A DNA stretch of 43,031 nucleotides from an uncultured bacterium (GTDB lineage Bacteria; Patescibacteriota; Minisyncoccia; Phycocordibacterales; UBA9973). The translations under genes and the position numbers were made by a program. Below, in pieces: positions 22,705 through 29,847 of the stretch (within the stretch, counting starts at the first letter, position 1; each line of letters opens with the position of its first letter). The stretch covers positions 1 to 43,031 of the forward strand of contig CAITSL010000035.1 in assembly GCA_903895055.1 (NCBI GenBank), in the 5' to 3' direction. A model generated the notes under the pieces. That model was given only the letters and a program-made list of their open reading frames with translations, had not been told where the DNA came from and ran no database searches.

Positions 22705-24552
22705 TTATTCTACCGTGACACTTTTGGCTAAATTGCGCGGTTTGTCTATATCGCAACCTCGAAGTGACGCTAAGTGATAAGCCAAAAGTTGCAATGGAAT
22801 AGATGCCACAAATGGCACTAAGACATCGGAAGTTTCTGGTATTTCTATCCAAAAATCCGCAATTTTTTTAATATTCTCATCACCTTCTGTAATGATAGCA
22901 ATGACTACTCCCTTGCGCGCTTTCACTTCCATCATATTACTTACCACTTTTTCATACAACTTGCCACGATTAGCGATAAAAACAACTGGCATATTCTCAT
23001 CTACCAAGGCAATCGGCCCATGCTTCATTTCGGCGGCCGGATAACCTTCGGCATGAATATAGGAAATTTCCTTGACCTTCAGAGCTCCTTCGAGCGCCAA
23101 GGGGAAACCGTATCCTCTGCCAAGATAAATAAAATTTTTGATATTTTTAAATTTTTCGGCAATTTTCTTTACCTTTTCATTGCATAAAAGTGTTTTCTCT
23201 ACTTTTTCGGGAATGTTTTCAAGTTCTTCCAATAATTTTTTAATTTCTTTTTTATTTAAAGTTTCTTTCTTATTTACCAGCAAAAGACACATCAAAAGGA
23301 GCACTGTCAGCTGGGCAGTAAAAGCTTTAGTGGAGGCAACTCCTATTTCGGGACCTGCATGAGTATAGACTCCGGCATCGGTTGCGCGTGGAATCGAAGA
23401 ACCGACCACATTACAAACACCAAACACTGTGGCGCCTTTTTCTTTTACTAAATTGAGTGCTGCCAAGGTGTCAGCAGTTTCACCTGATTGAGAAATTACT
23501 ATTACCAGATCATTGGGATAAATTACCGGATTTCTATATCTAAATTCTGAAGCATATTCTACTATGGTTGGCGTTTTTGATATCTCCTCAAAAAAATATT
23601 TTGCTTCAAGCCCGGCATGCCAGCTTGTGCCACAAGCAAGAATTATTATCCGTTTGGCATTAAAAAATTTATCTTGAAAAGATTCTATACCACCTAATTT
23701 AACCACACCATCTTTAGCGCTCTCTCTGCCCCGCATACTGTCTTTGATCGAACGAGGCTGTTCATAAATTTCCTTCAACATAAAATGAGGGAAACCTCCT
23801 TTCTCAAGTTCTTCTATTTTCATCTCAAGTTTTTGGATGTAGGGATTTTTTATTTCATTTCCGATTGTTTTTACTACTAACTTTTTGTTTTTTATTATCG
23901 CCATTTCATTGTCATCTAAATAAATAACCTTATCGGTATATTCGATTATCGGAGTAGCGTCCGAGGCAATAAAATATTCCCCATCTCCGATTCCAATAAC
24001 TACTGGACTACCTTTTTTGGCAATGACAATAGTTTCCGGATCATCTTTAGATAAAACCGCTATGGCATAAGCCCCAACCACTTCCAGAAGCGCGAGTCGA
24101 ACTGCCTCATCAAAAGAAACTTTTGTACTTTTCACAATGTCCTCAATTAAATTAGAAATTACTTCTGTATCAGTGTCACTTTTAAATTTATAACCTTTTT
24201 CTATCAAGACTTTTTTAATTGAAAGATAATTTTCAATTATGCCATTGTGTACCACTGCGATATTTCCTCCCATAGAAAGATGCGGATGAGCATTTACATC
24301 AGATGGTTCACCATGTGTTGCCCAACGAGTATGAGCTATCCCAACCGTACCTCCAATATTTTTATCACTTTTATTTTTTACAAATTTAGAAAGCTCTGAA
24401 ACTTTTCCCTTTTTTTTATAGACCAAAATTTCGCCCGGATTCATTAAAGCCACTCCGGCCGAATCATAACCACGGTACTCTAAACGCTCCAATCCTTTGA
24501 TCAAAATTGGCCAAGCTTCTTTTTTCCCAATATATCCAACGATTCCACACAT
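22705..24552 (-). CDS. glmS: Glutamine--fructose-6-phosphate aminotransferase
   Basis: A 615-residue GlmS of normal length. The glutaminase domain begins MCGIVGYIG (Cys2 nucleophile) and has RLEYRGYDSAGVAL and GIAHTRWATHGEPSDVNAHPH. Two SIS domains follow (ACGTSWHAGLEAKYFFE; ISQSGETADTLAAL; LGRGYGFPLALEGALKVKEISYIHAEGYPAAEMKHGPIAL), ending in NLAKSVTVE. It makes glucosamine-6-phosphate, the first step to UDP-GlcNAc for the cell wall. It heads the run glmS, beta-helix protein, kbl, rplS. A TATATT box ends 6 nt before its ATG. Confidence 0.97.
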   Translation of the reverse strand: MCGIVGYIGKKEAWPILIKGLERLEYRGYDSAGVALMNPGEILVYKKKGKVSELSKFVKNKSDKNIGGTVGIAHTRWATHGEPSDVNAHPHLSMGGNIAVVHNGIIENYLSIKKVLIEKGYKFKSDTDTEVISNLIEDIVKSTKVSFDEAVRLALLEVVGAYAIAVLSKDDPETIVIAKKGSPVVIGIGDGEYFIASDATPIIEYTDKVIYLDDNEMAIIKNKKLVVKTIGNEIKNPYIQKLEMKIEELEKGGFPHFMLKEIYEQPRSIKDSMRGRESAKDGVVKLGGIESFQDKFFNAKRIIILACGTSWHAGLEAKYFFEEISKTPTIVEYASEFRYRNPVIYPNDLVIVISQSGETADTLAALNLVKEKGATVFGVCNVVGSSIPRATDAGVYTHAGPEIGVASTKAFTAQLTVLLLMCLLLVNKKETLNKKEIKKLLEELENIPEKVEKTLLCNEKVKKIAEKFKNIKNFIYLGRGYGFPLALEGALKVKEISYIHAEGYPAAEMKHGPIALVDENMPVVFIANRGKLYEKVVSNMMEVKARKGVVIAIITEGDENIKKIADFWIEIPETSDVLVPFVASIPLQLLAYHLASLRGCDIDKPRNLAKSVTVE

Positions 24553-24558
24553 ATCTAA

Positions 24559-24564
24559 AATATA
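24559..24564 (-). promoter_or_regulatory. Extended -10 box of glmS (leaderless)
   Basis: On the minus strand, TGT-TATATT (box 24559-24564) ends exactly 6 nt before the glmS ATG at 24552. No good -35 box lies 17 nt upstream, so the extended TGn element may carry the promoter. No Shine-Dalgarno sequence is present. Confidence 0.6.
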
Positions 24565-24595
24565 ACAAAATTATAGAATAAAGCGAACACACCTC

Positions 24596-24633
24596 ACCCC
24601 TTTCCCCTCTCATGTCAGGAGAGGGGAAGGGGT
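24596..24633. repeat. Intergenic GC-rich palindrome
   Basis: ACCCCTTTCCCCTCTC (24596-24611) is matched by GAGAGGGGAAGGGGT (24619-24633); the arms pair along 15 bp with one extra T in the left arm, around a 7-nt loop. It stands out as GC-rich in an AT-rich genome and has the same ACCCC...GGGGT ends as the repeat inside the pseudouridine synthase gene (26459-26509). It sits between glmS and the zinc-module gene and may also act as a terminator. Confidence 0.75.
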
Positions 24634-25781
24634 TAATTGAATTCTTGCTGATAACATTTAACACAATAAACTATCTCCGGCATATCAGGAGCATAAGGAG
24701 TATAAATATCCGCATCACATTTGGCGCAAGTTCTGTTATATAGTTTCGGTTTAGTCATTCTGGCAAATCGTTTGTTTTCTCGGCATTTCGGACATTCATG
24801 CGGAATCGGTAAATTCATTTTACGCAAGAGATCATATTCCCCTTTGATTATTTTATATGCACGAGAACAAATTGAGCAACCGATGGTCTCGTTCAAAATT
24901 GATTCATTGGTTTCTGAAATGGTATCCGGCAAATTGGCATGCGGCAGTGATATCGGAAAAGTCGGATTCTCGGCATCATTCCAAAAATACCCTTCCGACA
25001 TTGTTTCTTCTTTTGTTTTCGGGAAAAAGCGCATTGCGTTTGATTTGTTGTAAGGAAACTGGGTAAATTCCGGCGGAAAGAATTCTCCATATGGAAATTG
25101 GCGGCCGAGCTTGTCGACATAAGGATTTACTTTCATGTCTTCCATTATTTTTTCTCTTAATTTCTCGTATTCCTCTTTTTTGTATTGCTTGTTTAAGATA
25201 CAATATTTTTTATACTTCAAATTTACACAACCAAAATTATTTTTCCCCGCAATGTTCCAAAAACAATACTGCAGATTCATGCAATCCGGCCAGCATTCGT
25301 AACAAAAACAAACATTGCTGGATTTTTCTCCAACCACCGTAGCCTCATAAATCATTTCGGCGCTATTCCCCCAACCAGAATAGTCATAACAATCTTTGGC
25401 CGGTTTTACCGTTATAAATTGGCACCATTTGCAATTATCGGCGCCATTGGCTAGATACATTTCTTTGGAATTTCTGGTTTCATAAACATATTCACCGGTG
25501 ACGTTTTTATTTAAGGAGTTTCCATGATATTCCCGATATGGTTTTTCCAACCAAAATCCTCGCGCTTTTTCCTCGAGCTCATTTAAATTTTTCCAAGACT
25601 CGAGATTTAGTTCTTTTAATTTCTGAGTGTATTCTTCTTTTGAATATTTAACATTGAAAATAAAATTAGATGCTCCGCGCAGATTTACGCAAGCCACACA
25701 ATTAGTACAGCCATAACAATTTCTAGAAAACCAGACGTCAATACAATTGTCGCATTCTTCGGAAAAAAAGTCCGATAACAT
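24633..25781 (-). CDS. Cysteine-rich zinc-module protein, C-terminal part (frameshifted)
   Basis: A 382-residue reading that carries the second part of a Cys-rich protein. It begins SDFFSEECDNCIDVWFSRNCYGCTNCVACVNL, has several CxxC-like pairs in the middle (CKWC, CFCYECWPDC), and ends with a module CSICSRAYKIIKGEYDLLRKMNLPIPHECPKCRENKRF...CAKC...YCVKC. That end module repeats the pattern of the N-terminal module of the 25685-26335 frame. Its first codons overlap that frame by 97 nt, so it is most likely the -1 continuation rather than a separate gene. Function unknown; zinc binding is inferred. Confidence 0.7.
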   Translation of the reverse strand: MLSDFFSEECDNCIDVWFSRNCYGCTNCVACVNLRGASNFIFNVKYSKEEYTQKLKELNLESWKNLNELEEKARGFWLEKPYREYHGNSLNKNVTGEYVYETRNSKEMYLANGADNCKWCQFITVKPAKDCYDYSGWGNSAEMIYEATVVGEKSSNVCFCYECWPDCMNLQYCFWNIAGKNNFGCVNLKYKKYCILNKQYKKEEYEKLREKIMEDMKVNPYVDKLGRQFPYGEFFPPEFTQFPYNKSNAMRFFPKTKEETMSEGYFWNDAENPTFPISLPHANLPDTISETNESILNETIGCSICSRAYKIIKGEYDLLRKMNLPIPHECPKCRENKRFARMTKPKLYNRTCAKCDADIYTPYAPDMPEIVYCVKCYQQEFN

Positions 25782-26335
25782 TTTCCGAGACCAATAGATT
25801 CATAACACAATTCCGAAAAATATCCTCGTATGCAATCAATGCTGTGTTTTAAGGTATTTAACAAAGAAGAATAATAAACATTCTCACAAAAATCTGCCCA
25901 GAAAATCATAAAGCAATCCTTGGACCATGCCAGGGCATTCGCATAATTGCAATTTTTATTGCTGACATATTCACTGGTAAGCGCAGAGTAGGGGGTTTTT
26001 TCGCCTAATTCTTTTATTTGTTCTAGAAATGGACGCGTTGGATCATAATCCATTCCATATTCGGTACCATCCCAATCGTCTTTCCACCAGCAAGGCTGAC
26101 AATAAACGGTAATCTTTTGTTCCGGCGAATATAAAGATAAAGTTCGTTTTCCACATTTATCACAATTGCGCCAAAAAAGATTCCAGGTATTTTGAAAAGA
26201 AAAACGCCTAATTACTCGGCATTCTGGACACCAAGTCGGCGGAGGAACTTTCATCTTTTCGTAAAAATTAAAATCATCCGGCTCAATGGTGAAATCTTGC
26301 TTACAATTTTGGCATTGTCGCGTTTCTGCTTCCAT
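25685..26335 (-). CDS. Cysteine-rich zinc-module protein, N-terminal part (frameshifted)
   Basis: A 216-residue reading. Its N-terminal module has C8-x2-C11, F-x-I, P-P-P-T-W-C36-P-x-C39-R-x-x-R-R, then NCDKCGKRT and VYCQPCWW. The pattern fits two zinc sites and recalls a family I know from Parcubacteria genomes under uninformative names. A middle part with DYDPTRPFLEQIKELGEKTP and many Cys follows. After a T7 run the last 32 or so residues (FFPKNATIVLTSGFLEIVMAVLIVWLA) no longer look like the family, so the frame is lost there. Joined to the 24633 frame it would give 567 residues. A TATTAT box lies 6 nt before the ATG. Confidence 0.75.
   Translation of the reverse strand: MEAETRQCQNCKQDFTIEPDDFNFYEKMKVPPPTWCPECRVIRRFSFQNTWNLFWRNCDKCGKRTLSLYSPEQKITVYCQPCWWKDDWDGTEYGMDYDPTRPFLEQIKELGEKTPYSALTSEYVSNKNCNYANALAWSKDCFMIFWADFCENVYYSSLLNTLKHSIDCIRGYFSELCYESIGLGKCYRTFFPKNATIVLTSGFLEIVMAVLIVWLA
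25763..25769 (-). other. T7 frameshift site in the zinc-module gene
   Basis: On the minus strand the codons are ACT TTT TTT CCG, which contain the heptamer T-TTT-TTT in the form X-XXY-YYZ used for -1 slippage. Shifting by -1 here reads on into TCC GAA GAA TGC, the start of the downstream Cys-rich frame. An indel in the run, real or from sequencing, would have the same effect. Confidence 0.75.
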
Positions 26336-26341
26336 AAGTAA

Positions 26342-26347
26342 ATAATA
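26342..26347 (-). promoter_or_regulatory. Extended -10 box of the zinc-module gene (leaderless)
   Basis: On the minus strand TGA-TATTAT (box 26342-26347) sits directly after the stop of the pseudouridine synthase gene and ends 6 nt before the ATG at 26335. No clear -35 box is seen. Confidence 0.55.
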
Positions 26348-27169
26348 TCATGAAACGAATTTTTTGAATTCTTTGGGCACGGGCGATTCTACTTTGATTA
26401 TTTTCCCTCTTAAGTCTTTAAATTCAATGGATTTGGCATGAAGCATTAAGCGACAATGACCCCCTCCTTTCTCCTCCCCCTTAGTAAGGGGGAGGCTGGG
26501 TAGGGGTCCTTTCGGATTATATAAAGAATCACAAACAACCGGATGATTCAAATATTTCATATGCACCCGAATTTGATGCGTTCTTCCTGTCTTTGGTTTT
26601 ACTTCAAGATAAGAAAAGGGCGCAGTGTGTTTAAAATTTTTATCTCCGAGGGTCCCGCCCCGTACTCGGGGAAGGGCGCAGGAGGAAAAATTTTGAACAC
26701 ACGGAGCCGTAAACCTTTTCAAAACTTTATATTCCGTTATCGCTTCGCGAAGCTCCCCTCTTGCCCCTCGTCCGGCAAGTCGCCTACGGAAATCCGAAGG
26801 ACTTCGGCCGATCGGCTTATTGATTATTCCGTGATCATTTTTGACCCAACCAGAAACAATTGCAATGTATTTCTTTTTTATTTCTCTATCCATGAACTGA
26901 CTTTTTAAAAACTCATGCGCTTTTTGGTTTTTTGCTAAAACTAGAACTCCCGAAGTTTCTTTGTCTAATCTATGAACTACTCCAGGCCTTTTTATTTCTT
27001 TACCGAGAAATGTCATGGGCTCGCCAACATTTTTCATTTTCGGATAATTTTTAATAACCCAATCAGTGACAGTCGGCTCTTTGCTCCGTCCATCCGCATG
27101 CACCACAATACCCGACGGTTTGTCTATCACTAAAATATTTTTATCTTCGTAGAGAATTTTTATTTTCAT
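26348..27169 (-). CDS. RluA/RluD-family rRNA pseudouridine synthase with in-frame palindromic inserts
   Basis: A 273-residue synthase without an N-terminal S4 domain. It has ILYEDKNILVIDKPSGIVVH, the catalytic HRLDKETSGVLVLAKN (Asp nucleophile), KKKYIAIVSG, IGRSPSDFRR, LEVKPKTGRTHQIRVHM and CRLMLHAKSIEF. It isomerises specific uridines in rRNA. Two extra segments interrupt conserved regions: about 26 residues after KRFTAP (encoded by 26625-26702) and about 17 residues after LYNPK (encoded by 26459-26509). Both are palindromic and leave the frame open. It starts 1 nt after tRNA-Arg. Confidence 0.93.
   Translation of the reverse strand: MKIKILYEDKNILVIDKPSGIVVHADGRSKEPTVTDWVIKNYPKMKNVGEPMTFLGKEIKRPGVVHRLDKETSGVLVLAKNQKAHEFLKSQFMDREIKKKYIAIVSGWVKNDHGIINKPIGRSPSDFRRRLAGRGARGELREAITEYKVLKRFTAPCVQNFSSCALPRVRGGTLGDKNFKHTAPFSYLEVKPKTGRTHQIRVHMKYLNHPVVCDSLYNPKGPLPSLPLTKGEEKGGGHCRLMLHAKSIEFKDLRGKIIKVESPVPKEFKKFVS
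26459..26509 (-). repeat. 51-bp palindromic insert, in frame in the pseudouridine synthase gene
   Basis: The core is a perfect 11-bp inverted repeat, CCTCCCCCTTA / TAAGGGGGAGG, around a single G (26473-26495), flanked by ACCCC and GGGGT ends. It encodes GPLPSLPLTKGEEKGGG, which splits the usual NPKG-HCRLMLHA junction of the enzyme. It is 17 codons long, so the frame is kept. Composition is much richer in G and C than the surroundings. Confidence 0.8.
26625..26702 (-). repeat. 78-bp element with 17-bp terminal inverted repeats, in frame in the pseudouridine synthase gene
   Basis: GTGTGTTTAAAATTTTT at 26625-26641 and AAAAATTTTGAACACAC at 26686-26702 are inverted repeats with one mismatch in 17. 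An inner hairpin CCCCG-TACT-CGGGG lies at 26658-26671. The length of 78 nt is exactly 26 codons. It inserts a Cys/Arg/Gly-containing segment before the SYLEVKPKTGRTHQIRVH strand of the enzyme. The form is that of a MITE-like element. Confidence 0.8.
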
Positions 27170-27170
27170 G

Positions 27171-27245
27171 TGGTGCCCTTGGTAGGAATCGAACCTACAT
27201 CAAAGCCTTAGAAGAGCTTCGTTCTATCCATTGAACTACAAGGGC
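27171..27245 (-). tRNA. tRNA-Arg (TCT)
   Basis: Minus-strand cloverleaf: acceptor GCCCTTG/CAAGGGC, D-stem GTTC/GAAC, anticodon stem AAGCT/GGCTT with loop CTTCTAA (anticodon TCT), T-arm GTAGG-TTCGATT-CCTAC, A73 and encoded CCA. It reads AGA/AGG. One base separates it from tRNA-Val, so both are probably cut from one transcript. Confidence 0.96.
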
Positions 27246-27246
27246 C

Positions 27247-27322
27247 TGGTGCGCGCTGAGGGATTTGAACCCCCGACCTTCGCTGTGTAAAAGCGCTGCT
27301 CTACCAACTGAGCTAAGCGCGC
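27247..27322 (-). tRNA. tRNA-Val (TAC)
   Basis: Minus-strand cloverleaf: acceptor GCGCGCT/AGCGCGC, D-arm GCTC-AGTTGGTA-GAGC, anticodon loop TTTACAC (anticodon TAC), T-arm GGGGG-TTCAAAT-CCCTC, A73 and encoded CCA. The first anticodon-stem pair is a G-A mismatch; the rest pairs well. Confidence 0.95.
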
Positions 27323-27342
27323 GTTAGTTTAAATTAACATTT

Positions 27343-27651
27343 TTACAATGATGGGTCAACAATAGATGTGGGGGAATTGAGTATTTCATTTGATTTCTTT
27401 GCTCGCAAGGAAAAATATTCCAAAGCGTTTTCTATTCTGGTCTTTTCTTTATTACCAGTTTGTACGTTATTGTTCTCAATCGCTTGAAAATCGTCTTTGT
27501 TTGTTTCCACAAAAAGATTGTAGGCAAAAATAAAAGAGGCAATCATTAACAAAAATGCCAAAATAATTACGACTTTCCAATAGATCTCCGGGTTGATTTT
27601 GGGATTTTCCTTTCGAAAGTTCTTTTTTATTTTTAAAAATTTTATTTCCAT
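27343..27651 (-). CDS. Small membrane protein of the pil operon
   Basis: I do not recognise this 102-residue protein. It has a basic N-terminus (EIKFLKIKKNFRKENPKINPEIYWK), one transmembrane helix (VVIILAFLLMIASFIFAYNLFV, about residues 27-48) and a polar, Glu/Asn/Lys-rich extracytoplasmic tail of about 50 residues. It lies 1 nt after the PilO-like gene in the same direction, so it probably acts with the pilus inner-membrane assembly proteins, in a place where other bacteria have pilP. Confidence 0.65.
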   Translation of the reverse strand: MEIKFLKIKKNFRKENPKINPEIYWKVVIILAFLLMIASFIFAYNLFVETNKDDFQAIENNNVQTGNKEKTRIENALEYFSLRAKKSNEILNSPTSIVDPSL

Positions 27652-27652
27652 T

Positions 27653-28192
27653 TTAGATAAAACTTATAAGTTTCATTTTTAATGTTGCTTGCCAAACTTT
27701 TCCTTTCGTACTTTTATTTTTATCAGTTTGTGAAGGCGGGATGGTGCTTATATCAAGGGAAGAAAATTCTAATTCATACGGAGAATTCTCCAGCAAAGTT
27801 ATAAATCTATATACTTGCAAAAAACTGCCGGTATTATTCATTTCCATGATAAGCCCAGTGTTGTCTTTAGCTACTTCAATGGAAGAAACTTCTAATTTTG
27901 TTCCAACACTACTTGCCATTTGGCCGATTGTATTTAAAAAAGGCACAATGTTAGAACTTTGCACAAAATGTGTTTCAAATAAAGTTTTATCCATCGCGAT
28001 TGATTTAAAGGAATCATTGAAATTCTTTATCTCTTGCCGTTTCTCCATTTCTGTTTGCAGACTTATTTGCGTTTGTTTTGATATTCCAATATTATTTTCT
28101 ATTTTTTGGTAAAGGAAGAAAAATAAAATACCCAAAAGTAAAAAGATTATGATTGAAATGCTTAATGAAATTTTTTCAGATTTATTTTGCAT
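27653..28192 (-). CDS. pilO: PilO-like type IV pilus assembly protein
   Basis: A 179-residue bitopic protein. A short cytoplasmic N-terminus is followed by one helix (ISLSISIIIFLLLGILFFFLYQKI), a coiled segment, and a soluble ferredoxin-like domain with VQSSNIVPFLNTIGQMASSVGTKLEVSSIEV and GSFLQVYRFITLLENSPYELEFSSLDIST. This layout is that of PilO/GspM-type proteins. It lies 1 nt after the PilN-like gene. Sequence identity in this family is always low, so position in the pilMNO order is important evidence. Confidence 0.8.
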   Translation of the reverse strand: MQNKSEKISLSISIIIFLLLGILFFFLYQKIENNIGISKQTQISLQTEMEKRQEIKNFNDSFKSIAMDKTLFETHFVQSSNIVPFLNTIGQMASSVGTKLEVSSIEVAKDNTGLIMEMNNTGSFLQVYRFITLLENSPYELEFSSLDISTIPPSQTDKNKSTKGKVWQATLKMKLISFI

Positions 28193-28193
28193 A

Positions 28194-28742
28194 TTATACT
28201 GAAATTAGATTTAAATTAAATTCTATATTGCTGTCTTTGACGAAATTGGAAATCGGTAAATCGACATTCTTAAAAAGACTATCGTCTTCGAGCGCTTGGC
28301 GGAATAAAAGCAGTTGTTCCCGATTTTGCGCAATTCCATTGATATTAACTTTTCTGCCGTCCAATGGATCATTCACATAAGAAATTCTATTAATCTTTAT
28401 GCCGGGTACTTTTTGGGCCAAGACTTCGCTTACTACTCGTTCCGAAAAGACATATTTATTTTGGGTGGCTTTTTCGAGTAAAGAAAGCCGGGCATCCAAT
28501 TCCTTAATTGCCGATTGCGCCTGTTGGTCAATCTCGGGCATTACTTCGTTCTTTTCCATCTCTAATTTTTTATTCATTGAAATATCTCTCTCGAGAGACA
28601 TAAAATAGGCAGGTAAAATCGCAATCAAGGAAATAAAAATCAAAAAACTAAGCATCCCGAAAGACACCACTAAAAATCGATAGTAAAAATCTTTTCTAAT
28701 TTCCTTCTTTTCTTCAATTGGAATTAAATTAATCATATTCAA
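28194..28742 (-). CDS. pilN: PilN-like type IV pilus assembly protein
   Basis: A 182-residue bitopic protein. The N-terminal MNMINLIPIEEKKEIRKDF matches the cytoplasmic PilN motif (xNLLPxxxR) that binds PilM. It is followed by one helix (FLVVSFGMLSFLIFISLIAILPAYFM), a coiled coil (about residues 50-100) and a soluble domain containing VPGIKINRISYVNDPLDGRKVNINGIAQNREQLLLFRQAL. It overlaps the end of pilM by 14 nt, as is usual for this operon. Confidence 0.88.
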   Translation of the reverse strand: MNMINLIPIEEKKEIRKDFYYRFLVVSFGMLSFLIFISLIAILPAYFMSLERDISMNKKLEMEKNEVMPEIDQQAQSAIKELDARLSLLEKATQNKYVFSERVVSEVLAQKVPGIKINRISYVNDPLDGRKVNINGIAQNREQLLLFRQALEDDSLFKNVDLPISNFVKDSNIEFNLNLISV

Positions 28743-29808
28743 AATCTCCTAAAGCGAGCCCCAAGGCTGCGGCATAGGAAAGCGACTGCTCAAATTCAAT
28801 TTCTGGGACATATTTTTCTGTATTGGTGATATTGATCCAAACGTTGGCCATTTCCACGGTGTTCTTAGTGCTAACAGAAAAGTACTCTGCCAACCCTATT
28901 AGATTTGAATCTCCACCACACAGGATTATTTTTTTAATCTGAGGATGATCTTTATCTCCTTCCTTGTGGGTATGCCAATAAATAAAATGTTTCATTGTCT
29001 CATCTCGCAGGATCGAAATGTTATTTAAAATGACCGAGAACAATTCCCGATTTTCGGTGTTGCGTTCTAGTCCATATTTCCTTTTCATTTTTTCCGCTTC
29101 TTCAAAAGTAATTTTGAAACTCTTGGCTATCATATTGGTCAGGATCAACCCGCCGATGTCTATGGTTGAGGTAAACATCACAATCCCGCCGGAGACCACA
29201 AAAATCCCAGTGCGTTTCTGCCCAAAATCAACAATCATATAAGTATCTAGGTCATCTTTTTTTATAACGGCTCGAGAAACTGCTTGCGCTTCAAGTTCAA
29301 AAGACTGGATTCTGATGGCTGAATTTTTGAAAACAGATAAATAAGCGTCAATAATATTTTTAGGGATGGCCGAAACTTGAATATCAAAACCTTTTTCATC
29401 TTCGTCTAATATTTCATAATCAAACACGGCATCTTGAGCAGAGATCGGGATGTGTTCTTCAAGAGAAAGCTCGATGCTTTCTCGAATGTTTTCGAGTTCT
29501 GCCTTTTCTAGCCGAAATTCGAATAAATATACTTGTTCTTCCGGCAGAGAAACCCGCACTGATTTTATTTTTTCATCTTTTTTAAGGGCAATCAGAATTT
29601 CTTCCATTTTCTTTAGGTCTTTTATTTTCCCAGATTCGATAATCCCAATTGGAATCTTGCGTTCACCGTATCTTCCCAATTTAATGCCGGAAGGAGTAGT
29701 AATGAGTTCTACAAACTTTAGTGATTCATCCGAAATATCCAAACCAAAAGAAGGCATAGCCAGAAACTTGGGGGTTGGGAATAAAATATTAAACAGACTT
29801 CTAGACAT
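28729..29808 (-). CDS. pilM: Type IV pilus assembly protein PilM
   Basis: A 359-residue actin-like ATPase. It has FGLDISDESLKFVEL at the N-terminus, VRVSLPEEQVYLFEFRLEKAELENIRESIELSLEEHIPISAQDAVFDYEIL, SFELEAQAVSRAV, VDFGQKRTGIFVVSGGIVMFTSTIDIGGLILT (second phosphate loop) and KKIILCGGDSNLIGLAEYFS. PilM binds PilN on the cytoplasmic side of the pilus alignment complex. It is first in the operon, with a TATAAT box 6 nt before the ATG. Pilus motors and pilins are not in the window. Confidence 0.93.
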   Translation of the reverse strand: MSRSLFNILFPTPKFLAMPSFGLDISDESLKFVELITTPSGIKLGRYGERKIPIGIIESGKIKDLKKMEEILIALKKDEKIKSVRVSLPEEQVYLFEFRLEKAELENIRESIELSLEEHIPISAQDAVFDYEILDEDEKGFDIQVSAIPKNIIDAYLSVFKNSAIRIQSFELEAQAVSRAVIKKDDLDTYMIVDFGQKRTGIFVVSGGIVMFTSTIDIGGLILTNMIAKSFKITFEEAEKMKRKYGLERNTENRELFSVILNNISILRDETMKHFIYWHTHKEGDKDHPQIKKIILCGGDSNLIGLAEYFSVSTKNTVEMANVWINITNTEKYVPEIEFEQSLSYAAALGLALGDFEYD

Positions 29809-29814
29809 ATAGAT

Positions 29815-29820
29815 ATTATA
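29815..29820 (-). promoter_or_regulatory. -10 box of the pilM operon (leaderless)
   Basis: On the minus strand a perfect TATAAT (29815-29820) ends 6 nt before the pilM ATG at 29808. A clear -35 box is not seen. The position implies that the message begins at or next to the start codon. Confidence 0.6.
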
Positions 29821-29847
29821 TAATATTCTCCTTCTTCTCGCTAATGT

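Noticed and set aside
24464..24664. 66-residue minus-strand frame covering the palindrome after glmS
   Set aside because: It is a translation of the repeat (PFPSPDMRGERGE) and of glmS in the wrong frame.
26742..26753. 12-bp palindrome GCTTCGCGAAGC in the pseudouridine synthase gene as a third insert
   Set aside because: It encodes L-R-E-A in a segment (GELREAITEYKV) that fits the enzyme family without an insertion.
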